From Streptomyces yangpuensis (GTDB lineage Bacteria; Actinomycetota; Actinomycetes; Streptomycetales; Streptomycetaceae): a DNA stretch of 64,000 nt. The position numbers and the translations under genes were made by a program. The first letter of the stretch is position 1, and every line of letters starts with the position of its first letter. The stretch spans positions 1,209,545-1,273,544 of the forward strand of contig NZ_LBMK01000002.1 in NCBI RefSeq assembly GCF_001005295.1. The letters run 5' to 3'. This document shows, in pieces, positions 24,834-32,834 of this stretch. The notes below the pieces were generated by a model. That model saw only the letters and a list, made by a program, of their open reading frames with translations, was not told where the DNA came from and made no database searches.

Positions 24834-27005
24834 ATGAGCGAGTCCACCACGATCCGCTGGGAACAGGACGAGACCGGCGTCGTCACCCTGGTCCTCGACG
24901 ACCCGGGCCAGTCCGCCAACACCATGAACCAGGCCTTCAAGGACTCCATCGCGGCCGTCGCCGACCGCGCCGAGGCCGAGAAGGACTCCATCCGCGGCAT
25001 CATCTACACCTCCGCCAAGAAGACCTTCTTCGCGGGCGGCGACCTCAAGGACATGATCCGGCTGCGCCCCGAGCACGCGCAGCTCGCCTTCGACACCGGT
25101 ACCGAGATCAAGCGCTCCCTGCGCCGCATCGAGACCCTCGGCAAGCCGGTCGTCGCCGCCATCAACGGCGCCGCCCTGGGCGGCGGTTACGAGATCGCCC
25201 TCGCCTCGCACCACCGCGTCGCCCTCGACGCGCCCGGCTCCAGGATCGGCCTGCCCGAGGTCACCCTCGGCCTCCTCCCGGCCGGCGGCGGCGTCACCCG
25301 CACCGTACGCCTCATGGGCATCGCCGACGCGCTGCTGAAGGTGCTGCTCCAGGGCACCCAGTACAGCCCGCAGCGCGCCCTGGACAACGGCCTGGTGCAC
25401 GAACTGGCAGCCACGCCCGAGGAGATGCTGGCCAAGGCCCGCGCCTTCATCGACGCCCACCCCGAGTCGCAGCAGCCCTGGGACGTGCCCGGCTACAAGA
25501 TCCCCGGCGGTACGCCGTCCAACCCGCGGTTCGCCGCGAACCTCCCCGCCTTCCCGGCCAACCTGAAGAAGCAGCTGAACGGCGCCCCCTACCCGGCGCC
25601 GCGCAACATCCTGGCCTGCGCCGTCGAGGGCTCCCAGGTGGACTTCGAGACCGCGCTGACCATCGAGGCCCGCTACTTCACCGAGCTGGTCACCGGACAG
25701 ACCGCCAAGAACATGATCCAGGCGTTCTTCTTCGACCTCCAGGCCGTCAACGCCGGCCGCAGCCGCCCGCAGGGCGTCGAGCCGCGCCGGGTCCGCAAGG
25801 TCGCCGTCCTCGGCGCCGGCATGATGGGCGCCGGCATCGCCTACTCCTGCGCCCGCGCGGGCATCGAGGTGGTCCTCAAGGACGTCACCGCCGAGGCCGC
25901 CGCGAAGGGCAAGGCGTACTCCGAGAAGCTGCTCGACAAGGCGCTGTCGCGCGGCCGGACCACCGAGGCGGGGCGCGCGGAGCTGCTCGCCCGGATCACC
26001 CCGACCGCCGACGCGGCCGACCTCGCGGGCTGCGACGCCGTCATCGAGGCCGTCTTCGAGGACACCGCCCTCAAGCACAAGGTGTTCCAGGAGATCCAGG
26101 ACGTCATCGCCCCCGACGCGCTGCTGTGCTCCAACACCTCGACCCTGCCCATCACCGGGCTCGCCGAGGGCGTGAAGCGGCCCGCCGACTTCATCGGACT
26201 GCACTTCTTCTCGCCCGTCGACAAGATGCCGCTCGTCGAGATCATCAAGGGGGCGCAGACCGGCGACGAGGCCATCGCCCGCGCCTTCGACCTGGTCCGC
26301 CAGATCAACAAGACCCCGATCGTGGTCAACGACTCGCGGGGCTTCTTCACCTCGCGCGTCATCGGCCAGTTCATCAACGAGGGCGTGGCGATGGTCGGCG
26401 AGGGCGTCGAGCCCGCCTCGATCGAGCAGGCCGCCGCGCAGGCCGGCTACCCGGCCAAGGTCCTCTCCCTGATGGACGAGCTCACCCTGACCCTGCCCCG
26501 CAGGATCCGCAACGAGAGCCGCAAGGCCTTCGAGGCGGAGGGCCGCACCTGGACCGAGCACCCCGCCGACACCGTCATCGACCGGATGGTCGACGAGTTC
26601 GGCCGCCCCGGCCGCAGCGGCGGCGCCGGCTTCTACGAGTACGACGAGTCGGGCCGGCGCACCCGCATCTGGCCGGGCCTGCGCGAGCACTTCGCCGAGC
26701 CGGGCCACGAGGTCCCCTTCGAGGACCTGAAGGAGCGGATGCTCTTCTCCGAGGCCCTGGACACCGTCCGCTGCCTCGACGAGGGCGTGCTCACCTCGGT
26801 CGCCGACGCCAACATCGGCTCCATCATGGGCATCGGATTCCCGGCCTGGACCGGCGGCGTCATCCAGTACATCAACGGCTACGAGGGCGGGCTCACCGGC
26901 TTCGTGGCCCGCGCCCGCGAGCTCGCGGAGAGGTACGGCGAGCGGTTCACCCCGCCGGCCTCCCTCGTGGAGAAGGCCGAGCGCGGCGAGACCTACGCGG
27001 ACTGA
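24834..27005 (+). CDS. FadB-like 3-hydroxyacyl-CoA dehydrogenase/enoyl-CoA hydratase
   Basis: A 723-residue bifunctional alpha-subunit-like enzyme. Residues 1-190 form an enoyl-CoA hydratase domain (AKKTFFAGGDLKDM, INGAALGGGYEIALA, GLPEVTLGLLPAGGG). At about 327-334 GAGMMGAG starts the NAD-binding dehydrogenase domain, with the catalytic His in GLHFFSPVDKMPLVE and an NDSRGFFTSRV helix. It hydrates enoyl-CoA and oxidises 3-hydroxyacyl-CoA, feeding the thiolase before it. Start at MSESTT; earlier starts lack a ribosome-binding site. Last gene of the operon, followed by a strong terminator. Confidence 0.95.
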   Translation: MSESTTIRWEQDETGVVTLVLDDPGQSANTMNQAFKDSIAAVADRAEAEKDSIRGIIYTSAKKTFFAGGDLKDMIRLRPEHAQLAFDTGTEIKRSLRRIETLGKPVVAAINGAALGGGYEIALASHHRVALDAPGSRIGLPEVTLGLLPAGGGVTRTVRLMGIADALLKVLLQGTQYSPQRALDNGLVHELAATPEEMLAKARAFIDAHPESQQPWDVPGYKIPGGTPSNPRFAANLPAFPANLKKQLNGAPYPAPRNILACAVEGSQVDFETALTIEARYFTELVTGQTAKNMIQAFFFDLQAVNAGRSRPQGVEPRRVRKVAVLGAGMMGAGIAYSCARAGIEVVLKDVTAEAAAKGKAYSEKLLDKALSRGRTTEAGRAELLARITPTADAADLAGCDAVIEAVFEDTALKHKVFQEIQDVIAPDALLCSNTSTLPITGLAEGVKRPADFIGLHFFSPVDKMPLVEIIKGAQTGDEAIARAFDLVRQINKTPIVVNDSRGFFTSRVIGQFINEGVAMVGEGVEPASIEQAAAQAGYPAKVLSLMDELTLTLPRRIRNESRKAFEAEGRTWTEHPADTVIDRMVDEFGRPGRSGGAGFYEYDESGRRTRIWPGLREHFAEPGHEVPFEDLKERMLFSEALDTVRCLDEGVLTSVADANIGSIMGIGFPAWTGGVIQYINGYEGGLTGFVARARELAERYGERFTPPASLVEKAERGETYAD

Positions 27006-27015
27006 TTCCGTACGG

Positions 27016-27050
27016 ACGCCCCCGGGCCCGCGCGTCGGGTCCGGGGGCGT
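27016..27050. terminator. strong hairpin after the acyl-CoA operon
   Basis: ACGCCCCCGGGCCCG (27016-27030), a five-base loop and CGGGTCCGGGGGCGT (27036-27050) form a 15-bp stem with one wobble pair. It lies 11 bases past the FadB stop, between convergent genes, so it may terminate both strands. Confidence 0.85.
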
Positions 27051-27118
27051 GTGCGGGCCGGGGGGTGTCCTGCGGGCCGGGGCGTGTGCGGGCCGGGGGT
27101 GTCCTGTGGGCCCGGGTC
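27049..27118. repeat. tandem duplication of a ~35-bp G-rich unit
   Basis: Two nearly identical 35-base units (27049-27083 and 27084-27118), each beginning GTGTGCGGGCCGGGGG and including TGTCCTG. They lie between the terminator and the convergent maltokinase-cap-like gene. Probably neutral duplication; G runs could form quadruplex structure. Confidence 0.7.
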
Positions 27119-27144
27119 GTCGTGCGGCCTGAGGCCTTCCGCCG

Positions 27145-27816
27145 TCAGCGCCCGGACGCGGCCAGGTGGGCGAACGGACCGTGCTGCCGGGCGCCGTCCG
27201 GGGCGGACCAGTCGGCCAGCACCCGTCCCGTCGCGCCGTCCCCCTCGGGAGCGGGCCCCGGCCGGAGCACCCGGCACAGCGTCAGGGTCGACACCGGGCC
27301 CTCCTGCATCAGAGGGCCCACGGTGACGAGGCTCGCGTCGTCGGTGTCCGTCACGGTCCCCGGACCGGTCAGGCCCTGCGGCACCCCGGCACCCTCCCTG
27401 CGGACCTCCACCGTCGGGTCGGGGGCGTTGCTCGCGTTCTGGTCCTGGGCGGTGGTGAGGCCCGCCAGCAGGGCGAGCAACTGCTCGACCAGGACCACGT
27501 CGTGGGTCCCGTCGTAGATCCAGCGACGGCCCAGCACACCGTGCTCGGAAGTGCCGATCAGGCCGTCCGCGGCGGACGCCAGCGGTAGCCCGCGGTAGGT
27601 CATCGGGACCTGGTAGGTGACCGGGGAGTCCCCCGAGGTGTCGGTGACCACCATGAACTCGATGCCCACCTCGCCCTCGGGATCGTCGAGCCGGAACCCG
27701 CCCGCCTTGGCGAGCAGCGGCGCGTCCCCGCCCCGGTACCAGGGCCTCGACGGCAACCAGGCGGCGAGCAGTTCGAGCTTGCCGGGTGACATGGTGGTGC
27801 GGTGAATGACTGCCAT
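27145..27816 (-). CDS. maltokinase N-terminal cap-like protein
   Basis: A 223-residue protein starting MAVIHRTTMSPGKLELLAAW, then LPSRPWYRG. It matches the N-terminal cap domain of actinobacterial maltokinases (Mak/Pep2) but lacks the kinase domain. The fold is a small beta-rich cap; in trehalose-GlgE metabolism maltokinase phosphorylates maltose. Freestanding copies are known in Streptomyces and are of unknown function. Middle part YQVPMTYRGLPLA and WIYDGTHDVVLVEQLLALLA are clear family landmarks. Monocistronic. Confidence 0.85.
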   Translation of the reverse strand: MAVIHRTTMSPGKLELLAAWLPSRPWYRGGDAPLLAKAGGFRLDDPEGEVGIEFMVVTDTSGDSPVTYQVPMTYRGLPLASAADGLIGTSEHGVLGRRWIYDGTHDVVLVEQLLALLAGLTTAQDQNASNAPDPTVEVRREGAGVPQGLTGPGTVTDTDDASLVTVGPLMQEGPVSTLTLCRVLRPGPAPEGDGATGRVLADWSAPDGARQHGPFAHLAASGR

Positions 27817-27867
27817 GATCCATAAACTACCCGGGCGGCGCGGGTGCCGACCGGCGCCCGGGCCCGG

Positions 27868-28329
27868 TCACCGGGGAGCGGCCACGGGGTGTTCCCGGAC
27901 GGCGATCCTGGCCAGTTTCGTCAGCATCATGCCGTTGCGCACGGCGACGAGGTAGTCCACCGGCAGCCCGTGCATACGGGTACCGGGACCCCGCAGCGGA
28001 TGCCAGTCGAGGGTGAAGAGGGTGTTCCCGCCCCACGGGGCCAGGTTCATGGCGATGCGGGCCGCGCCGAAGGGTTCGGCGCGCGCCTCCAGCTCCAGAC
28101 GCCGCTGCGGTTCGCAGACGCGGACGACACAGGTGTCGTCGAGGGTCAGCGGGCCGGCGCCGACGCGGACCCGCAGCCGGGCGCCCACGTCGGGCCAGTG
28201 CGGGTCCGCGGCCAGGACCTGCCGGGTTCCCGTCACCCACTCCCCGTAGCGGCGCCCGTCGGCCAGGAGGCGCCAGACGTCGGCGGGCGGGCTCAGGATC
28301 AGACGGCGGTTGCGCGCCACGGCGGTCAC
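27868..28329 (-). CDS. SRPBCC-family lipid/ligand-binding protein
   Basis: A 153-residue START/Bet v 1-type protein (VTAVARNRRLILSPPADVWR, the LADGRRYGEWVTGTRQV helix region, then strands). The C-terminal helix MMLTKLARIAV closes the hydrophobic cavity. Relatives bind polyketides, lipids or act as aromatase/cyclases. GTG start at 28329 preceded by GGAAGGACC was chosen; the frame extends upstream to 28431 without a better site. The ligand is unknown. Upstream lies a repeat block. Confidence 0.85.
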   Translation of the reverse strand: MTAVARNRRLILSPPADVWRLLADGRRYGEWVTGTRQVLAADPHWPDVGARLRVRVGAGPLTLDDTCVVRVCEPQRRLELEARAEPFGAARIAMNLAPWGGNTLFTLDWHPLRGPGTRMHGLPVDYLVAVRNGMMLTKLARIAVREHPVAAPR

Positions 28330-28477
28330 GGTCCTTCCGGTCGGTGGCCGGGCCGTCGTGCCGCCCGGCCCACCCCCACCCTCACGCCGCGCACCCGCCC
28401 CCGCAGTCCGGCAGACCCGAACGGCTGTCACGGATGACCGTCACGCACGGCTGCAACGGACGCGGCCGGGCCAGTCC

Positions 28478-28567
28478 GGCGCCCGACTCGGACCCGGCGC
28501 CCGACTCGGACCCGGCGCCCGACTCGGACCCGGACCCCGGCCCGGACCCGGACCCCGGCCCGGACCC
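28478..28567. repeat. five 18-bp units in tandem
   Basis: GGCGCCCGACTCGGACCC occurs three times (28478-28531), followed by two units GGACCCCGGCCCGGACCC (28532-28567). All five keep an 18-bp register. The block lies in the 265-base gap between the MerR gene and the SRPBCC gene. It is in-frame for a Pro/Asp-rich peptide on the plus strand but no start or stop context supports a gene. A mini-satellite expansion is the simplest view. Confidence 0.8.
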
Positions 28568-28594
28568 CCCGGCTCGGACCCGGACCCGGAGTCG

Positions 28595-29323
28595 TCACCC
28601 GGACTCCGGGGCGAAGGCCGCCCGCAGTTCCTCCCGCAGCGACCGCTGGAAGGCCGTCACCAGCGCCTGCACCACCATCGGCTGCATGTGCGCCGACAGC
28701 GCCTTCATCGACTCCACCCGCTCCGGGTCGCTCTCGCCCTCGGTGAACGGTCCCCACACCTCGTCCCGGAACAGCGCCGTCAGCTCGTGCGCCGCCGACC
28801 GGGTGTGCTCCACCAGCACCTTGCGCGCCGCCAGGATCGTCTCGTGCGCGATCGGTACGTCGAGCAGCGCGACCCCCAGCCGCAGCAGTCCCACGTCCAC
28901 CCGGAACCCGTCCCCCGAGGGGGCGAGCACGTTCATCGCCGTCAGCCGCCGCACGTCGGTGTCCGACAGGCTTCGCCCCGCCCGTCTCTCCAGTTCCTCC
29001 CGGGAGACCTCCTGGGCCGCGTCCGGCGCCCAACTGGCCACCATGGCCCGGTGGATGGCGAGATCGTGCGCGCTCAGGTCGTCGGGCAGGGCGTCCAGAT
29101 AGCGCTCGATGGCGGACAGGGTCATGCCCTGGTGCTGGAGCTCCTCGATCAGGGCCAGCCGCGACAGATGCTCGGGCCCGTAGTGCCCCACCCGACGCGG
29201 ACCGATCACGGGAGGGGGCAAAAGCCCGCGGGTGCTGTAGAACCGTACCGTGCGCACGGTGACGCCCGCCCGGGCCGCCAGCTCGTCGACGGTGAGCATC
29301 GGCCCGCCTGCCCGGTCGGCCAT
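28595..29323 (-). CDS. MerR-family transcriptional regulator
   Basis: A 242-residue regulator. The winged-helix is at the N-terminus (MLTVDELAARAGVTVRTVRF, YSTRGLLPPP, GHYGPEHLSRLALIEELQHQ), followed by a dimerisation helix and a long C-terminal ligand domain without the Cys pairs of metal sensors. MADRAG at 29323 or ML at 29299 could be the start; the former was chosen. Divergent from an acyl-CoA synthetase across 85 bases with a small palindrome, so it most likely controls that lipid gene. An acyl or aromatic effector is plausible but unproven. Confidence 0.9.
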   Translation of the reverse strand: MADRAGGPMLTVDELAARAGVTVRTVRFYSTRGLLPPPVIGPRRVGHYGPEHLSRLALIEELQHQGMTLSAIERYLDALPDDLSAHDLAIHRAMVASWAPDAAQEVSREELERRAGRSLSDTDVRRLTAMNVLAPSGDGFRVDVGLLRLGVALLDVPIAHETILAARKVLVEHTRSAAHELTALFRDEVWGPFTEGESDPERVESMKALSAHMQPMVVQALVTAFQRSLREELRAAFAPESG

Positions 29324-29361
29324 CGTCTGCGCCTCGCTCTCTGCTCCACAGCTTGGGTTCA

Positions 29362-29374
29362 ACAGTATTGCTGT
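29362..29374. promoter_or_regulatory. MerR-type operator candidate
   Basis: ACAG-TATTG-CTGT is a short inverted repeat in the 85-base gap between the divergent MerR regulator and acyl-CoA synthetase genes. It is one of the few AT-rich stretches in the area. MerR proteins bind dyads in overlong promoter spacers; here the -35 and -10 elements cannot be assigned with confidence. Confidence 0.4.
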
Positions 29375-29408
29375 CGCACCAACGATGTGAAACGGCCAGG
29401 AGCTGCCC

Positions 29409-31250
29409 ATGACCACGAACCTGCGACTGCCCGGACGACCCGAAGAGATCACCTTCTCCGCCCTGCTGGCCCGCAACGCCGCCGAGTACGGGGATCTCCC
29501 CGCCCTCTCCTGGCGCGATGGGCCCGACGCGGCCGGGTGGACGACGCTCACCTGGAGCGAGGTCCGCCACCAGGTCGCCGTCCTCGCCGCCGGCTACGCG
29601 GCCCTCGGCGTCGAGCGCGGCGAGCACGTCCTGCTGATGATGGGTAACCGCCCGGAGCACTGGCTCAGCGACCTCGCCCTCTTCCACCTGGGCGCGGTGC
29701 CCGTCACCGTGTACGGGACCTCCGCGCCCGAGCAGATCGCGCACATCGCCCGGCACAGCCGGGCCCGGGTCGCCGTCGTCGAGGGCGCCCGTGAACTCGT
29801 CCGGTGGGAACCCCTGCTGGCCGCCGCCGACGTCCCCCTGGAGCGCCTGGTCGTCGCCGAGGCCGCCGAGGCCGGCCGGCACGGCACGTACGCCTCCCTG
29901 TACGCGAGCGGCGCCCGGATCCACCGCGCCGAGGCCTTCGAGAAGGCCTGGCAGGAGAGCCACCCCGAGGACCCGCTCACCGTCGTCTACACCTCGGGCA
30001 CCACCGGCGACCCCAAGGGCGTGCGGCTGACCCACCGCAACCTGATCCTGCAGGCGGTCCGCCTCGACGGGCGGGTGGACCTGCCCGAGCACACCGAGCA
30101 CATCTGCTATCTGCCCTTCGCGCACATCGCCGAGCGGGTCCTCGGCATCTACCTGCCGCTGCTGAGGGCCGCGCACGTCATGCTCTGCGCCGACCCCACC
30201 GCCGTGTCCGCGGCCGTCCGCGAGCTGCGTCCGGTGCAGTTCTTCGGAGTGCCCCGGGTCTGGGAGAAGCTCGCCGCCTCCGTCCGCGCGGTCCTCGCAC
30301 AGCTCCCCGAGGAGCAGCGCCACGCCATCGAGGAGGCCAACGACCTCGCCCGCGCCCGGGCCGGCCACCACGAGCGGGGCGAGGAGGTGCCCGCCGGACT
30401 CGAAGCCTCGTACGCCTCCGCCAAGGAGCGGACGCTGGACCCGCTGCTGCGCCTGGCGGGCATGGACCGGCTCGCCTGGACGGCCAGCGCCACCGCGCCC
30501 ATGCCCATCGACGTCGTCCGCTTCTGGGCCGGCTGGGGCATCACGATCATGGACGCCTGGGGGCTCACCGAGACCGCCGGGGTGTGCACGCTCAACAGCC
30601 CCGACGGCTTCCGGCTGGGTTCGGTGGGCCGTCCGATCGAGGGGCTGGAGCTGCGGATCGCCGAGGACGGGGAGGTCCTCACCCGCGGTGCGACCGTCTT
30701 CGGCGGCTACCTGCGCCCGGACGGCTCGGTGGAGAGCGCCTCCGACCCGGAGGGCTGGTTCCCCACCGGGGACGTCGGCCGGATCGACGAGGACGGCTTC
30801 CTCTGGATCACCGACCGCAAGAAGGAACTGATCATCACGTCTACGGGCAAGAACGTCTCGCCGGCGCTGGTGGAGAACACGGTCAAGGAACACCCCCTGA
30901 TCGGCCAGGCGCTGGTGCACGGCGACGGCCGCTCCTACCTCGTCGCCCTGCTCGTCCTGGACGCCGAGCTGGCCCCGGTCTGGGCGGCAGCCCGGGGCAT
31001 CGAGGCCGCCTCCCCGGGCGCGCTCGCCGAACACCCCGCGGTCCGCGAGGAGGTCGCACGCGCGGTCGAGGCGGCCAACGCACGGCTCAACCGGACGGAG
31101 CAGATCAAGCGCTACCGGCTGCTCACCGAGGAATGGGGCCCAGAGACCGGAGAGCTCACGCCCTCCCTCAAGCTCCGCCGCCGGGTGGTCCGCGACAAGT
31201 ACGGCGCGCTCATCGACGGCATGTACGAGGAGCCGTACGAGGCGGAGTGA
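29409..31250 (+). CDS. long-chain acyl-CoA synthetase (AMP-binding, FadD-like)
   Basis: A 613-residue adenylate-forming enzyme. The ATP/AMP motif YTSGTTGDPKG lies at about residues 195-205, followed by MDAWGLTETAG and GWFPTGDVGRIDEDGFLWITDRKKELIITSTGKN (given here in parts: WFPTGDVGR, ITDRKKELI). The C-terminal Lys region is NRTEQIKRY. It activates fatty acids to acyl-CoA, and resembles FadD15-type synthetases. ATG at 29409 with CCAGGAG upstream. Divergent from the MerR gene. May supply substrate to the acyl-CoA operon upstream. Confidence 0.95.
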   Translation: MTTNLRLPGRPEEITFSALLARNAAEYGDLPALSWRDGPDAAGWTTLTWSEVRHQVAVLAAGYAALGVERGEHVLLMMGNRPEHWLSDLALFHLGAVPVTVYGTSAPEQIAHIARHSRARVAVVEGARELVRWEPLLAAADVPLERLVVAEAAEAGRHGTYASLYASGARIHRAEAFEKAWQESHPEDPLTVVYTSGTTGDPKGVRLTHRNLILQAVRLDGRVDLPEHTEHICYLPFAHIAERVLGIYLPLLRAAHVMLCADPTAVSAAVRELRPVQFFGVPRVWEKLAASVRAVLAQLPEEQRHAIEEANDLARARAGHHERGEEVPAGLEASYASAKERTLDPLLRLAGMDRLAWTASATAPMPIDVVRFWAGWGITIMDAWGLTETAGVCTLNSPDGFRLGSVGRPIEGLELRIAEDGEVLTRGATVFGGYLRPDGSVESASDPEGWFPTGDVGRIDEDGFLWITDRKKELIITSTGKNVSPALVENTVKEHPLIGQALVHGDGRSYLVALLVLDAELAPVWAAARGIEAASPGALAEHPAVREEVARAVEAANARLNRTEQIKRYRLLTEEWGPETGELTPSLKLRRRVVRDKYGALIDGMYEEPYEAE

Positions 31251-31489
31251 CCCGGACGCTTCCGGCCGGTCGGCGGATGGTGGTGGCTCGACTCCCGACG
31301 TGAAGCATGCATAGGGTCCGGCTCATCTGGCGACGTCCCGACCAGGGTCTTTGCGGAGACGAAGGTCGGGGCGTCACTGCGCCCGGGCGTGGGCGGGGCG
31401 GGCACGCAGCGTGTCCCGACGCGCTCACCGGCGTCGCCGACGTACCGGCCGTGACCTCTCGGAACCCGTGCGGCTCGGCCCCGGTGGTA

Positions 31490-31521
31490 GCCCCGGCCGG
31501 CGGGGGATCGCCGGCCGGGGC
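31490..31521. terminator. terminator between convergent genes
   Basis: GCCCCGGCCGGCG (31490-31502), loop GGGGAT, and CGCCGGCCGGGGC (31509-31521): a perfect 13-bp stem. It lies just past the stop of the small minus-strand gene and 240 bases after the acyl-CoA synthetase stop. The rest of that 280-base gap shows no supported gene. Confidence 0.75.
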
Positions 31522-31530
31522 GGGCTCAGA

Positions 31531-31737
31531 TCAGCGCGCGACGACGAACCCACGCTCGGAACGCCGACCGCGTGCTGCAGCAACCCTGGCGAGAACAGAC
31601 CCAGTCACGTCCCGGCCGTCCGCGTCCAGCACGATCCACGTACTCCCCGGATTGTCCGGCGTCACCGGAGTGACCGTTCCCGCGATGCCGTGCTGACGCA
31701 TCGCGGCGTGCACCTCGAAGGCCTGGTCGGCGTTCAT
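31531..31737 (-). CDS. small hypothetical protein
   Basis: A 68-residue protein, not recognised. It has MNADQAFEVHAAMRQHGIAG, a central VLDADGRDV strand and a basic C-terminus (AAARGRRSERGFVV). No signal peptide or Cys. It follows a glycine-rich-domain-like gene by 33 bases in the same direction, so it is probably the last gene of a four-gene small-protein operon. A good AGAGAGGA-type ribosome-binding site precedes the ATG in the reverse direction. Confidence 0.7.
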   Translation of the reverse strand: MNADQAFEVHAAMRQHGIAGTVTPVTPDNPGSTWIVLDADGRDVTGSVLARVAAARGRRSERGFVVAR

Positions 31738-31770
31738 GTCCTCTCCTCTCTGCCGTGTGGGCCGCCGAGC

Positions 31771-32283
31771 CTATTCCCCGCCGCCGTGCGTGGCGCGGTT
31801 CCCCGGGTTGATCGGGCCGCAGCCGCCCGGGACCGGAGTGTGCGAGCAGTTCGCGGCGACCGAGACGAGCGACCGGTCCGGACCCACCCACAGCTCGGCG
31901 TCCGGCGTGTACCCGGCCTGCTCGATCAGGGCCATGGTCCGCGTCAGAACCTCCGGGTCATGACGGGACGCCTCCGGCCGCTCCGGGTAGTGGTGCACGG
32001 TCCGGCCGAGCCTGCTGCACAGTGATGCGTACAGGTGCGTGTGCAGGATCAGCGCGTGCCAGCCCGCGTCGACCTCACGGGTGGGCGCGATCCGTACCGA
32101 CGGGAAGCGGGACGCCGCGATGACGAACGTGAGGGCCTCGATGAGGATCCGTGAGGCCATCTCTGGCTCGATGTTGGGGTTGTCGTCCAGGATGGTGGCT
32201 CGGACGTCGTTGAACTGGGCGTCGGTGAGGAGGGTGCGGGGCGGGAGCGGCTTCTGCGGGCCGGTGGCGCATGCAGCGGTCAT
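31771..32283 (-). CDS. glycine-rich-domain-like protein
   Basis: A 170-residue protein. The motif FPSVRIAPTREVDAGWHALI followed by LHTHLYASLCSRL and HHYPE resembles the conserved D-x-x-W-H core of GRDP-like proteins, known mostly from plants and actinobacteria. The C-terminus carries two Cys (CSHTPVPGGCGPINPG) and is Gly/Pro-rich. The function of the family is not established. Part of the small-gene cluster under the XRE regulator to its right. Confidence 0.75.
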   Translation of the reverse strand: MTAACATGPQKPLPPRTLLTDAQFNDVRATILDDNPNIEPEMASRILIEALTFVIAASRFPSVRIAPTREVDAGWHALILHTHLYASLCSRLGRTVHHYPERPEASRHDPEVLTRTMALIEQAGYTPDAELWVGPDRSLVSVAANCSHTPVPGGCGPINPGNRATHGGGE

Positions 32284-32373
32284 GATGTGCTCCTCGGTGT
32301 GAGTGCCGATGGTGCGATGGGCCCGCCCCGGGCGCCCGACGGAAGGGCTGGGGCGGGAGTTGAGGGGCGGGGA

Positions 32374-32529
32374 TCAGGTGATCCCGTGAGGGCCGCCGCG
32401 CGGGCAGCCCGGTGCGTGCACTACGGCGCCGCCCTCGGGTCCCCCGATGGGCAGCGGCTCGGCGCCGCACGGGCACGGCTGCGGTGGCTGCTCGGCGGCC
32501 CGCTGGTAGGTGACCTCGTTGGTTGTCAC
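32374..32529 (-). CDS. 51-residue Cys/His-containing protein
   Basis: A short frame not evident from length alone. GTG at 32529 overlaps the TGA of the upstream 74-residue gene by one codon's worth (GTGA), then 51 codons end in TGA at 32374. The product starts VTTNEVTYQRAAEQPPQPCP and continues with CG, a Pro/Gly stretch, VVHAPGCPRGG and PHGIT. CPC plus HAPGC gives three Cys and one or two His, a zinc-ribbon-like or modified-peptide-like pattern. It is co-directional and coupled with neighbours, which supports it as real. Function unknown. Confidence 0.65.
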   Translation of the reverse strand: MTTNEVTYQRAAEQPPQPCPCGAEPLPIGGPEGGAVVHAPGCPRGGPHGIT

Positions 32530-32750
32530 CAGGTCGCCTGGATGTTCGCGACGGCCGTGGACAGTTCGCGGCCGCCGCCGACCGGCCGGATGTAGGCGAT
32601 CTCCGCCCAGTGCTCCGGCTGGCCCACGTTGGCCGTGTTCTCCATCAGCACCGCCATGAGCGTGCCCTCGGTGCCGGACGCGATGTCGCGTACCGGCTTG
32701 CGGAGGAGCGGGTGCGGGATCTCTGTGTGCGCGTCCTGCGGGGCGGCCAT
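32526..32750 (-). CDS. small hypothetical protein
   Basis: A 74-residue soluble protein, not recognised, with a mixed alpha/beta look (IASGTEGTLMAVLMENTANV, AEIAYIRPVGGGREL). ATG at 32750 has GGAGCACCTGCC upstream. It is the first gene of the small-protein cluster, 84 bases downstream of the XRE gene stop, with a CTCACA/TGTGAG palindrome in between. Its stop overlaps the start of the 51-residue gene. In Streptomyces such short proteins often accompany XRE regulators with flavoproteins. Confidence 0.72.
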   Translation of the reverse strand: MAAPQDAHTEIPHPLLRKPVRDIASGTEGTLMAVLMENTANVGQPEHWAEIAYIRPVGGGRELSTAVANIQATW

Positions 32751-32816
32751 GGCAGGTGCTCCCTACGTCGTCAGTGGGTGGTGAGACCAGCCTGACTCTT
32801 CGTAAGGGAGCGAATG

Positions 32817-32832
32817 CTCACAGATTTGTGAG
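32817..32832. promoter_or_regulatory. palindrome between the XRE gene and the small-protein cluster
   Basis: CTCACA-GATT-TGTGAG is a perfect inverted repeat directly downstream of the XRE stop and 67 bases upstream of the first small gene. It is a candidate operator for that cluster. It is too short and AT-rich to be a good terminator. Confidence 0.5.
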
Positions 32833-32834
32833 TG

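Noticed and set aside
31303..31489. Coding frames after the acyl-CoA synthetase
   Set aside because: Short overlapping frames in several phases without a ribosome-binding site; the segment ends in a terminator hairpin and is best read as non-coding.
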